A stretch of 64,000 nucleotides of DNA from Corynebacterium falsenii (GCA_001054945.1 JVKJ01000005.1:186001-250000), one strand, 5' to 3'. Positions 1-10,590 are shown, numbered from the stretch's first letter. Numbers and translations: made by a program. Notes: generated by a model from the sequence alone, not told the origin.

Positions 1-956
1 TCGACCCCGAGCCCAAACCCAATCCCCGACAAGTCCTGTCCACCCAGCTGCGCCATGAGTCCGTCATAGCGCCCGCCACCACCGATTCCTGACTGCGCTC
101 CCAGGCCGTCATGGACGAATTCGAAGCATGTCTTGGTGTAGTAATCCAACCCGCGAACCATGCGCGGATTGATGGTGTACTCCACGCCCATGTCCTGCAG
201 ATGCCCGGTCACGGCCTCGAAGTGTGCCCGCGAGGCATCGGACAGGTGGTCCAGCATCAACGGCGCCTCTGCCAGCATCTCCTGCATCTCCGGGCGCTTA
301 TCATCCAGCACACGCAGGGGGTTGAGCTCCGCGCGTCGCTGCGTGTCCTCATCCAGTGGCAGACCACGAAGGAACTCCTGCAACTTCGCGCGATACTGGG
401 GGCGGTCGGAGCTATCGCCCAGAGAGGTTAGTTCCAGCCGAAAGCCCGTCAGCCCAATAGAACGGAAGCACCGATCTGCCAGTGCGATCACCTCTGCATC
501 CAGGGCAGGGTCGTCCACGCCGATGGCCTCCACACCCACCTGTTGCAACTGGCGGTAACGACCCGCCTGCGGCCGCTCGTAGCGGAAAAAGGGGCCGTTA
601 TAGACCAACTTCGCTGGGAGTTGCCCGCGATCCAGGTGGTGCTGAATGCACGCACGCATGACTCCCGCAGTTCCCTCCGGGCGCAATGTGACCGAGCGCC
701 CGCCTCGATCCTCAAAGGTGTACATCTCCTTGCTCACCACGTCCGTGGATTCACCCACCCCTCGGGCGAACAGCGCTGTCTCTTCAAAAATCGGGAGCTC
801 AATGTGCTCGTACCCCGCATTGTGGGCGGCCGTGGTGAAGGCATCCTTGACTGCCTTGAGTTCCGCCGACTGCGGGGGAAAGTAATCGGGAATCCCTTTG
901 GGAGCGCTCAGGGAACGGAAGTTCTGGTGCTTGTCGCTGCTGGAGGAGGTAGTCAC
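1..956 (-). CDS. hisS: Histidyl-tRNA synthetase, C-terminal part beyond the window
   Basis: Class II aminoacyl-tRNA synthetase that charges tRNA-His in the cytoplasm. About 318 residues are visible from a GTG at 954-956; the rest lies beyond the left edge, so the gene is partial. The N-terminus reads KGIPDYFPP, followed by the class II motif 2 region with RPEGTAG and [13 protein letters not shown], and later the histidine-specific stretch [16 protein letters not shown] and [12 protein letters not shown], all typical of HisRS. The ribosome-binding site upstream of the GTG is weak, so the exact start is uncertain. It is followed on the same strand order by the MBL hydrolase gene, an arrangement also known from mycobacteria (hisS next to a glyoxalase II-like gene, ppiB and rel). 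Confidence 0.95.
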   Translation of the reverse strand, partial: MTTSSSSDKHQNFRSLSAPKGIPDYFPPQSAELKAVKDAFTTAAHNAGYEHIELPIFEETALFARGVGESTDVVSKEMYTFEDRGGRSVTLRPEGTAGVMRACIQHHLDRGQLPAKLVYNGPFFRYERPQAGRYRQLQQVGVEAIGVDDPALDAEVIALADRCFRSIGLTGFRLELTSLGDSSDRPQYRAKLQEFLRGLPLDEDTQRRAELNPLRVLDDKRPEMQEMLAEAPLMLDHLSDASRAHFEAVTGHLQDMGVEYTINPRMVRGLDYYTKTCFEFVHDGLGAQSGIGGGGRYDGLMAQLGGQDLSGIGFGLGV

Positions 957-1010
957 AGTCGTTCAGCTTATCGAGTCCCAGGGTCGCACCGCACAGCACC
1001 CCGCGCGCGG

Positions 1011-1778
1011 TTAGTTCACCGCATGGAGGAAGGGGTTGGACGCCTCTTCGTGCCCAATTGTGGTCTGGGGGCCGTGTCCGGGAAGAACCGTGTCCTGGTG
1101 ATCGAAGAGTTGGGTGATTCGTGAAAGAGAGGTCATCATGTCCTGCGGGTTGGAAAGTGGAAGGTCTGTGCGCCCCACTCCCCCGCGGAAAAGAACGTCG
1201 CCGCCCACGATGAGCCCGGGGATTCGGTACATTACGGAGCCTGGGCTGTGGCCGGGCATGTGGTGAATCTCGAACGAGATGCCCGCAATATCCACGTGAG
1301 GGAGACCTTTGCCAGGTCCTGAGGTCGCCTCTGTCATCGGAAGATCCCGCAGGTCGCCGATGGGGCTCATCTGGTCCACCGCGAAAATCTGGTCCAGTCC
1401 GACCGGGAGAATGGAGGGATCGACAACCATTCCTCGGTCGGCGGCGTGGACAAAGACAGGCACTTCAAACCGGGCGGCATCCCGCATGTGATCGATGTGC
1501 CCATGGGTCAGCACGATCTTTTCAACTGCGAAGTCCCTTTCCTGGGCGGCGCGCGTCATCGCGTCGAAAGCCCCGTGGCCGGGGTCAATCACGGTAGCGG
1601 GCGCGGGCTTTCCCGCGTGATCCTGAGACCTGTCGATCAACACGTAGCAGTTGGTGTCCAGTGCCCCAGTGGAAAATACAAACATGTCCACGTGCGACGG
1701 GAGTCCGGAATTACTTGGAGCAGAAGTCATAGGAGCCCAGCCTAATGGAATCGAACCTGCCCTAACTGCTCGTGGCAA
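1011..1778 (-). CDS. MBL-fold metallo-hydrolase (glyoxalase II-like)
   Basis: Metallo-beta-lactamase-fold hydrolase. The zinc-binding signature THGHIDH is present, with further ligands at GHSPGS, GGDVLF and LPGHGPQT. Such proteins often hydrolyse thioesters such as S-lactoylglutathione analogues, but the substrate here cannot be read from sequence. The longest frame starts at a TTG (1776-1778) with a well-placed AGGAG; an ATG at 1728-1730 without a clear ribosome-binding site is the alternative, and the conserved fold begins only around residue 32. It lies just downstream of the divergently read cyclophilin gene and upstream of hisS, as in mycobacterial genomes. Confidence 0.85.
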   Translation of the reverse strand: MPRAVRAGSIPLGWAPMTSAPSNSGLPSHVDMFVFSTGALDTNCYVLIDRSQDHAGKPAPATVIDPGHGAFDAMTRAAQERDFAVEKIVLTHGHIDHMRDAARFEVPVFVHAADRGMVVDPSILPVGLDQIFAVDQMSPIGDLRDLPMTEATSGPGKGLPHVDIAGISFEIHHMPGHSPGSVMYRIPGLIVGGDVLFRGGVGRTDLPLSNPQDMMTSLSRITQLFDHQDTVLPGHGPQTTIGHEEASNPFLHAVN

Positions 1779-1852
1779 TCGTCGAACTCCTGGCGGAATG
1801 ATGCATAATCAAACAACAAGAAAACCAGCGGTCTGATGAAAGGTATCCACTC

Positions 1853-2719
1853 GTGTCGGACGAATCGCGCACGCCCTATCCAAATCAACAGCGCCACGAT
1901 GAGGCCATAAGCAATTTGGAAAAGGCCGTGAAGAGCCGTGATCGCCGCGAAAAGGCCGCCCCACTGGGCGTCATTTTCGCCACCCTGGCTGTGCTTGCTG
2001 TCCTCGTGGGCGGCATCTTCTTTCTTGCGACCTACGACGGGAGCAAGAGCGAGGATCAGGCCAAGGATCAAAACTCCGAGTCGGAAACCCCCCAGGGTGC
2101 ACCGCTGCCAGACGGGCCAAAGCAGCCGTACGGGCAGACTGTGAAATGTGAGTACCCGCCGAAACAGGGTGAGGATAGCCATGGCGTCCAGCCCCCTGAG
2201 AACGGCGAGGTGCAGACCAGCGGAACAACGACCGTGAACATTGAAACCACGCAGGGGTCGATTCCGGTGAAGGTCGATGCAAGCAAGTCACCTTGCACGG
2301 CCAATTCTTTCACCCACTTGGCTAAGGCGAACTTCTTCGACAACTCCGTCTGCCACCGCCACGTGAAGTCCCCTCAGATGGGAATCCTGCAGTGTGGCGA
2401 TCCCACGGGCACGGGATCCGGTGGGCCAGGTTATTCCTTCAAGGACGAGTTCCCGTCCAACGGTGTGGATGACCAACAAAAGGAACAGCCCATGACGTAC
2501 CCACGCGGAACACTTGCCATGGCAAACTCCGGTCCAGATTCGAACGGCAGCCAATTCTTCCTGGTGACCAAGGACACGCAGCTGCCTCCGAAGTACAACG
2601 TGTTTGGCACGATTGACGAGGCCGGTCTGAAGACGTTGGACTCGATCTACGATAAGGCTCCGGACGGCGATAACAAGCCTGCCGATGAGGTGAAGATCAC
2701 CTCAACGAAGACCGCCTAG
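1853..2719 (+). CDS. Membrane-anchored cyclophilin-type peptidyl-prolyl isomerase
   Basis: Catalyses cis-trans isomerisation of prolyl bonds. The 288-residue protein has a short cytoplasmic N-terminus, one transmembrane segment at about residues 38-60 (GVIFATLAVLAVLVGGIFF), a low-complexity acidic linker and a C-terminal cyclophilin domain with GSQFFLVTKDT and FKDEF. This suggests a domain exposed outside the membrane that helps fold secreted proteins. The start is a GTG preceded by GAAAGG. It is transcribed opposite to its neighbours and ends in a strong intrinsic terminator. The equivalent mycobacterial locus carries ppiB beside rel. Confidence 0.9.
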   Translation: MSDESRTPYPNQQRHDEAISNLEKAVKSRDRREKAAPLGVIFATLAVLAVLVGGIFFLATYDGSKSEDQAKDQNSESETPQGAPLPDGPKQPYGQTVKCEYPPKQGEDSHGVQPPENGEVQTSGTTTVNIETTQGSIPVKVDASKSPCTANSFTHLAKANFFDNSVCHRHVKSPQMGILQCGDPTGTGSGGPGYSFKDEFPSNGVDDQQKEQPMTYPRGTLAMANSGPDSNGSQFFLVTKDTQLPPKYNVFGTIDEAGLKTLDSIYDKAPDGDNKPADEVKITSTKTA

Positions 2720-2738
2720 CGGCGGCTGCAGCTTGGAC

Positions 2739-2769
2739 GCGGTGGCGGTGATCCCGCTACCGCATTTTT
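2739..2769 (+). terminator. Intrinsic terminator after the cyclophilin gene
   Basis: A 10-bp GC-rich stem (2739-2748 with 2754-2763, one G-T pair) with a 5-nt loop is followed by ATTTTT. It lies 20 bases after the cyclophilin stop codon, between two convergent genes. Confidence 0.9.
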
Positions 2770-2781
2770 ATGTCTCCGGGG

Positions 2782-5049
2782 CTATCCGCCGGTCGTCACG
2801 CGGTAGACGTCGAAGACGCCTTCGATGTTCCGAAGCTGGTTCATGAGGTAACCCAGCTGCTTCGTGTCCGAGACTTCGAAAGTGAATCGGATAACGGCGA
2901 CGTGGTCGCTGGATGTGTGGGAGCTTGTCGCGGTGATTGGCACCTTCTGGTCGGTGATCACCCGAGTGACCTCCGAGAGCAGCCCACTGCGGTCCAGTCC
3001 TTCGATCTGGATGGTGACCAGGAAGACCGCATTGTGGAAGGACGTTGCCCAGGACACCTCGATGATTCGCTGCTTTTCTGCGTGCAGCTTCTCCGCATTC
3101 GTGCAGTCCTGCCGATGCACTGAGATGCCGCCGCCCTTGGTGATGAAGCCGAAAATGGCATCGCCGGGGACTGGGGTGCAGCACTTCGCGAGCTTCGCAG
3201 AGAAGTCCGCCTCCCCTTGCACGAGGATTCCAGAGCCATCGCCGCGCCCGACTTGCGGGGTGTTCGCGATCTTGGAGCGAGAACTGGTCTGCGGCATGAG
3301 GATGTCATCGGCATCCTCATCCCCACCCAAATGCTCCAACATCCGTTTGGTGACGTGCTCCGCCGATACGTCATTCCGGCCGATCGCGGCATACAGCGCA
3401 TCGATATCGCCATAGTTCAGCTCCGTGGCCAGCGTGCGCATGGCCTCCGGGGTGAGCAGGCGGTGCATCGACAGTCCCCCGCGTTGCACTTCAGCTGCCA
3501 GCAGGTCCCGCCCCTTCTCCACGGCCTCTTCGCGTCGCTCTTTCGCGAACCACTGGCGGATCTTGGCCTTCGCTCGAGGCGAGGCCACGAAGTCCATCCA
3601 CCCCCTGCTCGGGCCCGCGTTTTGGTCTTTGGATGTGAAGACCTCCACCTTATCGCCGGTATGCAGCGGAGATTCCAAGGCCACCAGCTTCCCATTGACC
3701 TTGGCTCCAATGCACCGGTGCCCGACCTCTGTGTGCACCGCATAAGCAAAGTCCACCGGGGTCGAGCCCGCTGTCAGTGTCACCGCATCGCCCTTGGGAG
3801 TGAACACGAAAATCTGATTCGTGGAGAGGTCATAGCGCAACGAATCGAGGAACTCGTTTGGGTCCGCCGCTTCCTTCTGCCAGTCGAGAAGCTGCCGCAT
3901 CCACGCCATCTGATCGACTTCTGCGACATCCCCCTTGTGCGAACCGCGGGTCTCCTTGTACCGCCAGTGCGCCGCGATCCCATATTCGGCCTGGTGGTGC
4001 ATGTCGTAGGTTCGGATCTGGATTTCCAGGGGCTTGGCGTCTGGACCGATGACCGTCGTGTGCAGGGACTTATAGACGCCAAAGCGAGGCGAGCTGATGT
4101 AATCCTTAAACCTGCCGGGCATCGGTTGATACAGGGAATGCACGGAGCCGATAGCGGCGTAGCAATCGCGGACCGTATCAACCAGAATTCGGATGCCCAC
4201 CAGATCGTAGATCTCGTCGAAGTCATGCCCCCGAACGATCATTTTCTGGTTAATTGACCAGTAGTGCTTCGGGCGTCCCACAACCTCTGCATGCACCCCA
4301 GAGGAGCGCATGTTGGACTCAATTTCCTGCTTGACCCTGGCGATATATTGATCGCGCTTCGGAGCGCGGTCTGCCACCATCCGCACGATCTCGTCGTATC
4401 TCTTCGGGTAGAGGATCGCGAATGCGAGGTCCTCCAGCTCCCACTTCACAGTGGCCATGCCCAACCGATGCGCCAGCGGGGCGATCACCTCAAGGGTTTC
4501 GCGCGCCTTCTTGGCCTGCTTCTCCGGGGGCAGGAAGCGCATGGTCCGCATGTTGTGGAGCCGGTCGGCAACCTTAATCACCAACACGCGCGGGTCTTCG
4601 GCCATGGCCACGATCATTTTCCGAATGGTCTCGGCCTCTGCGGCAGATCCAAGGGCTACCTTGTCCAACTTGGTCACCCCGTCGACAAGGCGCGCGACCT
4701 CTTCGCCGAAATCGGCGGTGAGGTCGTCCAGTGAGTAGTCCGTGTCCTCCACCGTGTCGTGGAGCAGCGCGGCCACGAGCGTGGTCGTATCCATTCCGAT
4801 TTCCGCCGCGATCGTCGCCACAGCTAAGGGGTGGGTGATGTACGGTTCACCGGACTTTCGGTTCACGCCCTCGTGCAACCGCTCCGCCGTGGCGTATGCC
4901 CTATTCAGGACCTCCACGTTGGCCTTGGGGTGAAAACGTCGATGGATGACCACCAGCGGCCCGAGCACGGGGTTCGTCTTCTGCTTGGTGGTACCGGTCA
5001 GCGTGCGCGCAATGCGAGCCGCCATCCAAAGTGATCCCTTTTCACTCAC
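2782..5049 (-). CDS. rel: Bifunctional (p)ppGpp synthetase/hydrolase
   Basis: RelA/SpoT homologue that makes and degrades the stringent-response alarmone (p)ppGpp. The 755-residue protein has the full long-RSH order: an HD hydrolase domain (His73, HDTVED at 97-102, so hydrolase residues are intact), the synthetase domain ([10 protein letters not shown] and YKSLHT), a TGS domain around residues 420-480, and a C-terminal ACT domain. The GTG start at 5047-5049 has GAGGGG upstream. It follows apt by 12 bases on the same strand, so the two are likely co-transcribed, as in corynebacteria and mycobacteria. Length and domains match a single bifunctional Rel. Confidence 0.97.
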   Translation of the reverse strand: MSEKGSLWMAARIARTLTGTTKQKTNPVLGPLVVIHRRFHPKANVEVLNRAYATAERLHEGVNRKSGEPYITHPLAVATIAAEIGMDTTTLVAALLHDTVEDTDYSLDDLTADFGEEVARLVDGVTKLDKVALGSAAEAETIRKMIVAMAEDPRVLVIKVADRLHNMRTMRFLPPEKQAKKARETLEVIAPLAHRLGMATVKWELEDLAFAILYPKRYDEIVRMVADRAPKRDQYIARVKQEIESNMRSSGVHAEVVGRPKHYWSINQKMIVRGHDFDEIYDLVGIRILVDTVRDCYAAIGSVHSLYQPMPGRFKDYISSPRFGVYKSLHTTVIGPDAKPLEIQIRTYDMHHQAEYGIAAHWRYKETRGSHKGDVAEVDQMAWMRQLLDWQKEAADPNEFLDSLRYDLSTNQIFVFTPKGDAVTLTAGSTPVDFAYAVHTEVGHRCIGAKVNGKLVALESPLHTGDKVEVFTSKDQNAGPSRGWMDFVASPRAKAKIRQWFAKERREEAVEKGRDLLAAEVQRGGLSMHRLLTPEAMRTLATELNYGDIDALYAAIGRNDVSAEHVTKRMLEHLGGDEDADDILMPQTSSRSKIANTPQVGRGDGSGILVQGEADFSAKLAKCCTPVPGDAIFGFITKGGGISVHRQDCTNAEKLHAEKQRIIEVSWATSFHNAVFLVTIQIEGLDRSGLLSEVTRVITDQKVPITATSSHTSSDHVAVIRFTFEVSDTKQLGYLMNQLRNIEGVFDVYRVTTGG

Positions 5050-5061
5050 GACTGCGCCCCT

Positions 5062-5619
5062 CTACTTCTGCTTGCCTTGCCCTACGACGTAAAGGGGGAG
5101 GTCGTCGAACTGGCTCCGGCCATCCAGCCCCTCGACCTCGAGAACGACGGCGAGACCACAGACCGTCGCGCCGGCCCTCTCCAGCAGTTCCCGAGAGGCA
5201 GCCAACGTCCCACCGGTAGCGAGGACATCGTCAATCAACAGCAAGCGCTTCCCACGCAGCGGGATGCCCTCCGCCGGAATTTCCAATGCCGCGGTGCCAT
5301 ATTCCAGGCTGTACTCCACCCGGTGAACCGGAGGCGGAAGCTTGCCGCCCTTGCGCACTGCCAGGATTCCCAGGCCCATCTGTAGCGCCACAGCGCTGCC
5401 TAGCAAGAACCCCCTCGCGTCCAGTCCTGCGATCAGGTCGGCGTCCATCTCTTTGCAATGATCAACCAGGTCAGAGACCAGCAACCGGAACGCCTCAGGA
5501 TCCGCGAGCGCGGGTGTGAGGTCTTCGAAGACGATCCCCGGCTGCGGGAAGTCTGGAACGATCCGCGTGAGTTTCCGCAGTGCGAGCGCAGCCTCGGTGG
5601 GGGCGTTCGGTTCCGACAT
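5062..5619 (-). CDS. apt: Adenine phosphoribosyltransferase
   Basis: Purine salvage enzyme converting adenine and PRPP to AMP. The 185-residue sequence has the PRPP-binding motif LLLIDDVLATGGTL and the N-terminal IVPDFPQPGIVFEDLTP typical of APRT. The ATG is preceded by AGAGGATT. It sits between the oligopeptide-binding lipoprotein gene and rel, the usual actinobacterial context, linking purine salvage with alarmone metabolism by position only. Confidence 0.95.
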   Translation of the reverse strand: MSEPNAPTEAALALRKLTRIVPDFPQPGIVFEDLTPALADPEAFRLLVSDLVDHCKEMDADLIAGLDARGFLLGSAVALQMGLGILAVRKGGKLPPPVHRVEYSLEYGTAALEIPAEGIPLRGKRLLLIDDVLATGGTLAASRELLERAGATVCGLAVVLEVEGLDGRSQFDDLPLYVVGQGKQK

Positions 5620-5658
5620 GATTAATCCTCTCGTGGGGGCCGTGCGTGGTTGTCAAGT

Positions 5659-7356
5659 TTAAACGGCATTGGGATTGACTTGGGTGGTCCCGTCGGAACT
5701 GTCCCCCTGATCCCCTTCCACCCAGCGGTCCATATTCCAGCTCAGCCCCAGATCCCCGGGGTTGTCCACCACATTGTTGACCCGTCGGTCCACTGCGATG
5801 GCGCGAGCTTCGGTGACCAGAGGGATCGTCAGAGCGTCACCGGCCAGTTCCTCCTCTGCCTTGCGGATATCCGCCAATGGAGAATCGGTGGTCGCGTTGG
5901 TGGAGCTATTGCGCCCAAAAGAGCTACGGGTGTCCAGCAGGGCGTCGTAGTCCGCGCCCAAGGTGCCATAGTCAGCCGCGGTCACGGGGACGGGTTCGAT
6001 GGTGACGCCGGCTGCTTGGCAAGATTCTTTGATCGCATCCACAATCGCTGGATAACGTCCAGATTCCTTCAAATAGCCCAACCGGATGACATCCCCACCC
6101 AGCGCACCTCGGGCCTGCTCGACATTTACCGCTGAATTTTTCTCGTCGATGTCCTTGAGCTGGTCTGCTAATGGGTGCGACGGGGCGAGCACACGAAGGC
6201 CCGTGGGTTTCACGCGCGCGCCGGAGAGCGTGTTCACCGCGTCGCTAACCTTGGCACGATCAATGCAGGCGTTCAGTGCTTGACGCTGGGAGTTGGACGC
6301 CAATGGACCGGCTCCCGACAGCCGAAGCGTGTCCACCCGCACCCCGGTTGACTTGTCGACCGCATAACGGTCTCCTGTCAGCCCGTTGGCTTCAAAGTCT
6401 TCCCCAGTCGGGGCATCCACGACGGATAGCTGCTTGTCGTCCACCAGTTTCTTCAAGTCGGCGCCTTTGGGCCAGACATAGATCGGGGTGTGACCGGGCT
6501 TGTCGGCGTGCCATTCGGGGTTGGCCTCGAGCTTCAGCTGGCCGCGGTCTCCGCGTTCGCTGATTTTGTAGGGTCCGTAGGTTGGCACCGTAGCGGGATC
6601 GGTTTCATCCACCCGGAAGGTCTTCTGATATGCCTGACCGATTCGGGCCATGCCCTCTTCATCCTGAGTCTCCAGGTTATTGAGCATCTCTATCGTTTCC
6701 ATGCCCGCCTGCTGGGCCACCGTATGGGCGGGCAGGACAGTTCCCGCGGCAAAGAGCTCCTTGAAGCGCTTGCCGAAATCACGCTTGAAATGAACGCTGA
6801 ATGCCTGGGAGCCAGGGGTGCAGTCAAGGCCGGAGACCTGCCCATCGAGCGGATTATCCGTCCCGAAGAGATCAGGCCGGGTTGCTGCCATGTGGGCCAG
6901 GAGAAAGTCATCGCAGACAAGGGGCTGCGAGTCAGAGAATTTCGCCTTTTCGTTGATTTTGTAGTCCACCCTCTGTGGATCATCCGGTGCGGGGGTGGCA
7001 GTCACCAGGTCCGTATTTGGCAGTAGTGCGCCATTTGGCCCCGGAAGGAAAGCTCCGGGGTACAAACGGGCAGAGATCTTGCCGGCATCTGTTGCTACTC
7101 CCATGGCGCTACCGGCGTTAGTGGTGACGATGGGCCGTGGTAGCGCATAACCGAATTGAGGCTCAGCGGCCTGAGATCGGCTTCCCAGTGCGGAGTGGTC
7201 AGTGCTGCAGGAGGCGACCCCGAACCCTAGTGATGCGGCCAGGACAGCGGCTCCCGCTGCTCGCCACGTGGAACTAAACGCGCCACGCCTCGGCTTCTTC
7301 GGGCGACTCAAAGCGGTTGTCCGCGCCGGGACGTGTGCTGCAGCGGATTTTTCCAT
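5659..7356 (-). CDS. Oligopeptide/dipeptide-binding lipoprotein (SBP family 5)
   Basis: ABC-transporter substrate-binding protein, family 5 (DppA/OppA-like), 565 residues from the ATG at 7354-7356, which has AGGAGG ten bases upstream. The N-terminus carries a basic stretch, a hydrophobic segment and a lipobox ending VASC (Cys50), so it should be a lipoprotein on the outer face of the membrane. No permease or ATPase gene is adjacent; an orphan binding protein between secF and apt is the conserved actinobacterial arrangement (dciAE-like). The ligand is unknown. A TTG 33 bases upstream would extend the frame but lacks a ribosome-binding site. Confidence 0.85.
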   Translation of the reverse strand: MEKSAAAHVPARTTALSRPKKPRRGAFSSTWRAAGAAVLAASLGFGVASCSTDHSALGSRSQAAEPQFGYALPRPIVTTNAGSAMGVATDAGKISARLYPGAFLPGPNGALLPNTDLVTATPAPDDPQRVDYKINEKAKFSDSQPLVCDDFLLAHMAATRPDLFGTDNPLDGQVSGLDCTPGSQAFSVHFKRDFGKRFKELFAAGTVLPAHTVAQQAGMETIEMLNNLETQDEEGMARIGQAYQKTFRVDETDPATVPTYGPYKISERGDRGQLKLEANPEWHADKPGHTPIYVWPKGADLKKLVDDKQLSVVDAPTGEDFEANGLTGDRYAVDKSTGVRVDTLRLSGAGPLASNSQRQALNACIDRAKVSDAVNTLSGARVKPTGLRVLAPSHPLADQLKDIDEKNSAVNVEQARGALGGDVIRLGYLKESGRYPAIVDAIKESCQAAGVTIEPVPVTAADYGTLGADYDALLDTRSSFGRNSSTNATTDSPLADIRKAEEELAGDALTIPLVTEARAIAVDRRVNNVVDNPGDLGLSWNMDRWVEGDQGDSSDGTTQVNPNAV

Positions 7357-7410
7357 GGCGGTGGTGCCTCCTGCCTTCTCTACCTTCAATCGCTGTTCTG
7401 GGATTGTTGG

Positions 7411-8631
7411 CTACAGGCCCGGTCGCCACGAGCGTCCGGCATTCCTGTCGATCCCCGGCTTGTCGTCGTTCCGCTTGGCAGGTCGCGCCTCGGCAGCTCC
7501 TGCGCTGCCGTCCGTCAAGTTCTCGGACTGAGGCTCGGCGTCGACATTGCCATTGCGGTTTTCGTCGATTGGGGTCTCGGTTCGAGCGCGGCGAGCGCGC
7601 TCCACGCGTTGCGCGTGCTCCTTGAATTTCTTCTGACGCGACTTGATCGACACGAGGAAAGGGGCGGCGAACATGATGGAGGAGAACGTGCCCACGATCA
7701 CGCCAATGAACTGGACCAATGCGAGATCCTTCAACGTTCCGACTCCCATGAGGCCCACGGCGATCACCAGCAAAGACAGGATCGGTACAAGGGAGAACAG
7801 CGACGTATTAATTGAACGCATGACGGTCTGGTTGACCGCCAAGTTGACCTGCTCTGCATACGTCCTTCGCGTGGAATTGAACAGCCCCTGGGTGTTCTCA
7901 TACACCTTGTCGAAGACCACAACGGTGTCGTACAGCGAGTAAGCCAAAATCGTCAGCAGGCCGATCACCGTGGCCGGGGATACCTCGAGGCCCAGCAGGG
8001 CATAAATGCCGGAGACGACGATGAGATCAGAGATGATCGCGACAATGGCCGAGATCGCCATGTCTCGCTCCATGCGAATGGCGATATAGGCAAATACGAT
8101 CAACAGGAACACTCCCAGGGCGAGAAGCATGCGCTGGGTGATCGATCCGCCCCACGATTCCGAAACGGTCGAGTCGTTGATCGCATCCTCATTGACCTCG
8201 CCGGCAGTGTTCTTGGGATGGTATGCCTCGAACAGGGCCGTACGAGCCTCAACAATCTTCTGCTCCGGCAGGCGCTCCGAGGTGATCTCGATGATCCGAG
8301 AATCCCCGGAGCCGACGGTCTGAACTTGCTCGGCCTTGACGCCCGTGGCGTCCTCAAAGGTCTTTTGAACGCTTTCCTCGGAGACCTCAGCCGCTGGCGG
8401 CATGCTAATGCGAGTACCGCCCTCGAAGTCGATGCCCAGGTTGAACCCTCGAATGCCGATCGCAGCCAAGCACACCAGCGTGACGATGATGAGCAGCGTG
8501 TACCAGCGCCGGCGCTTCTCAACGAATGGGATGTTGGCATCACCGTTGTACAGGCGCTCCATGAACCCGGCCGGCTTCATCGGCTTCACCCCAGTCTTCG
8601 TGTTTGACGTTGTCGTTGTCGTGGAACTCAT
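7411..8631 (-). CDS. secF: Protein translocase subunit SecF
   Basis: Membrane subunit that with SecD uses the proton motive force to assist Sec-dependent export. The 406-residue protein has a first transmembrane segment near residue 50, the FEGGTRI motif, a periplasmic domain and a cluster of five more hydrophobic segments including TVIGLLTILAYSLYDTVVVFDKV. A charged tail of about 70 residues, rich in Arg, Asn and Glu, follows. Its ATG overlaps the secD stop (ATGA), with GAGGAG upstream, which suggests translational coupling. Confidence 0.97.
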   Translation of the reverse strand: MSSTTTTTSNTKTGVKPMKPAGFMERLYNGDANIPFVEKRRRWYTLLIIVTLVCLAAIGIRGFNLGIDFEGGTRISMPPAAEVSEESVQKTFEDATGVKAEQVQTVGSGDSRIIEITSERLPEQKIVEARTALFEAYHPKNTAGEVNEDAINDSTVSESWGGSITQRMLLALGVFLLIVFAYIAIRMERDMAISAIVAIISDLIVVSGIYALLGLEVSPATVIGLLTILAYSLYDTVVVFDKVYENTQGLFNSTRRTYAEQVNLAVNQTVMRSINTSLFSLVPILSLLVIAVGLMGVGTLKDLALVQFIGVIVGTFSSIMFAAPFLVSIKSRQKKFKEHAQRVERARRARTETPIDENRNGNVDAEPQSENLTDGSAGAAEARPAKRNDDKPGIDRNAGRSWRPGL

Positions 8632-10505
8632 CGCTCCTCCCCCGTCTTGCGGACCTTCACCGCATGCTGGTCGCTATCTGCTTGGCCCTTCTGCTCGTCG
8701 TCCGTCAAGGGCGTGTCTTTCGCTGCCGTGTTCATGTCATTGGCATCCGCTGGAGCAAGTCGACGGCGCTGAGCACCTCGGAATGCAGTATGCAATCCGT
8801 TCACACCCGGCTTGGCGAAGAAGGGCTTGCGTGACAGCAAGATGACGAGTGGCGCAGAAACCAGGAAGGCGATAATAACGTCGGACAACGTTGTCAGTCC
8901 CAGTGTGAAAGCGAAGCCCTTCACGTCGCCAATCGCCAGGAAGTACAGGATCACGGCCGCAATCAAGGTGACGAAGTTGCCTGTGATGATCGTGGACTTA
9001 GCCCGTTTCCATGCGCGCGGTACCGCAGATCGGAATGTCGAGCCCTGCAGGATCTCGTCCTTGATCTTCTCGAAATACACCACGAAGGAATCCGCGGTGG
9101 TGCCAATGCCGATAATGAGTCCTGCGATGCCCGCCAGATCAAGGCTGTAGCCAATCCAGCGACCCAGCAGCACCAAAGCGCCATAAACCAGGCCAAAGCT
9201 AGCAATCAGCGACACGATGGCCACAACGCCCAGCCCGCGGTAGTACCACAGGGCATAGAGGGCGACGAGCACCAGACCGACCAGGCCAGCGATGAGGCCA
9301 GCCTTGAGGGACGCCGCGCCCAAGGTAGGTGAAATCGTGGTGGTTGTTCCACCCTGCTCACCGTTTTCACCCACGAAGCTCAGTGGCAGGGCACCGTAGC
9401 GGAGGTTATTCGCCAGATCCTGCGCTTCCTTCTCACTGAAATCGCCAGTGATTTGGGTCGTTTCACCGGGAGGAGTGGGGTTCTGGATCTTCGGCGCGGA
9501 GATCACCTGGGAATCTAGAGTGATGGCAACCTGCTGCCCCATCATCTCCTGACCGAACTTCGACCAGGTCTCACCGCCCGGATGGTCCTTGCCAGTCAGG
9601 AACTTGAAGGTGATCGCCATCTGAGCCGAGTTCGGATCCAAGCCGCCGGTCACCTGTGAGTTGGTATCGATCATCTCACCCGTGAGGCGCTTGGCGTGCG
9701 GGTCCTTTTCGTTCTGCCCCTCCAGCACTGGAGCAGGTCCCAGGACCTGCGGCCCCTGCGGCGAACAAGCAACGAGTGGCTTCGATGGATCGTCCGCACC
9801 GGCCAACGGATCGTTGCCCTTGCAGGTCATCATGGCCGCAGCAGCATTTTGAACGTTTGGATCCGCGGACTGGCGATCTCCACGCATGGCATCGACAGAT
9901 GCGTCACGTCGCTTCTGCTCTTCCACCGAATTCTTCGCCTTCTCAGGCTCCTTGGCCGAGACCTTGATTTCCTTCGGCGCGTTCTCGAACCCGCTTTGCT
10001 TCAGCGCAGGAACCACCTTGGCAAGCTGGGCGTCGGCGTCCTTTGCGGAAATCGCTCCCGCAGTCACCCAGCGGTTCGCCAGCTCTTCGAGCTTCTTCGG
10101 GAACTCCGGCGTGGGCTGCTGCGGTTGGATTACCGGACGGAACAGCAGCTGGGACGTCTTGCCCAGAGTGCGAGCGTTGCCAGCATCATCACCGGGAACG
10201 GTGATGACCAGGCTGTTGCCGGCGGTCACGACCTCCGCGCCAGACACTCCCATGCCATTCACACGGTCTTCCATGATCCTGCGAGCCTGCTCTAACTGGT
10301 CTTGAGATGGCTTATCGCCCTGGGGTACCAGCGTTACCCGGGTTCCGCCTTGCAGGTCGATGCCCAATTTCGGAGATGGGCTCTTGTTTCCGGTGAGGAA
10401 TACCAAGCCAAAAACGGCCAGCAGTATTACAAGGAATAGCAATAAGGCACGCTTGGGCCAGCTGGCTGTGCTGGCTCCCGCGCCGCGTGTCCGGGCTCTT
10501 GCCAC
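8628..10505 (-). CDS. secD: Protein translocase subunit SecD
   Basis: Partner of SecF. The 625-residue protein has an N-terminal transmembrane segment (about residues 20-40), LGIDLQGGTRVTL, a large external P1 domain with an Ala/Lys/Glu-rich insertion around residues 140-260, and the RND-type membrane block with IAGLIIGIGTTADSFVVYFEKIK. The GTG start has AGGAG nine bases upstream. The external insertion is longer than in E. coli, as in other actinobacterial SecD. An intrinsic terminator separates it from the upstream yajC gene. Confidence 0.97.
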   Translation of the reverse strand: MARARTRGAGASTASWPKRALLLFLVILLAVFGLVFLTGNKSPSPKLGIDLQGGTRVTLVPQGDKPSQDQLEQARRIMEDRVNGMGVSGAEVVTAGNSLVITVPGDDAGNARTLGKTSQLLFRPVIQPQQPTPEFPKKLEELANRWVTAGAISAKDADAQLAKVVPALKQSGFENAPKEIKVSAKEPEKAKNSVEEQKRRDASVDAMRGDRQSADPNVQNAAAAMMTCKGNDPLAGADDPSKPLVACSPQGPQVLGPAPVLEGQNEKDPHAKRLTGEMIDTNSQVTGGLDPNSAQMAITFKFLTGKDHPGGETWSKFGQEMMGQQVAITLDSQVISAPKIQNPTPPGETTQITGDFSEKEAQDLANNLRYGALPLSFVGENGEQGGTTTTISPTLGAASLKAGLIAGLVGLVLVALYALWYYRGLGVVAIVSLIASFGLVYGALVLLGRWIGYSLDLAGIAGLIIGIGTTADSFVVYFEKIKDEILQGSTFRSAVPRAWKRAKSTIITGNFVTLIAAVILYFLAIGDVKGFAFTLGLTTLSDVIIAFLVSAPLVILLSRKPFFAKPGVNGLHTAFRGAQRRRLAPADANDMNTAAKDTPLTDDEQKGQADSDQHAVKVRKTGEER

Positions 10506-10558
10506 GTTCAGGCTCCTGGGGTTCGTCGGGGTTGCAGGGAAAGGTGAGGTCGACAGCG

Positions 10559-10590
10559 AAAAAGGGTTGACGGCGAAAGCACGTCAACCC
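10559..10590 (-). terminator. Intrinsic terminator between yajC and secD
   Basis: On the minus strand a 9-bp perfect stem (10582-10590 with 10564-10572) is followed by TTTTTCG. It lies 10 bases after the yajC stop and 58 bases before the secD start, so yajC and secDF may be only partly co-transcribed. Confidence 0.8.

Noticed and set aside
2864..4738. Several long plus-strand frames opposite rel
   Set aside because: They are antisense shadows of a well-conserved gene in high-GC DNA.
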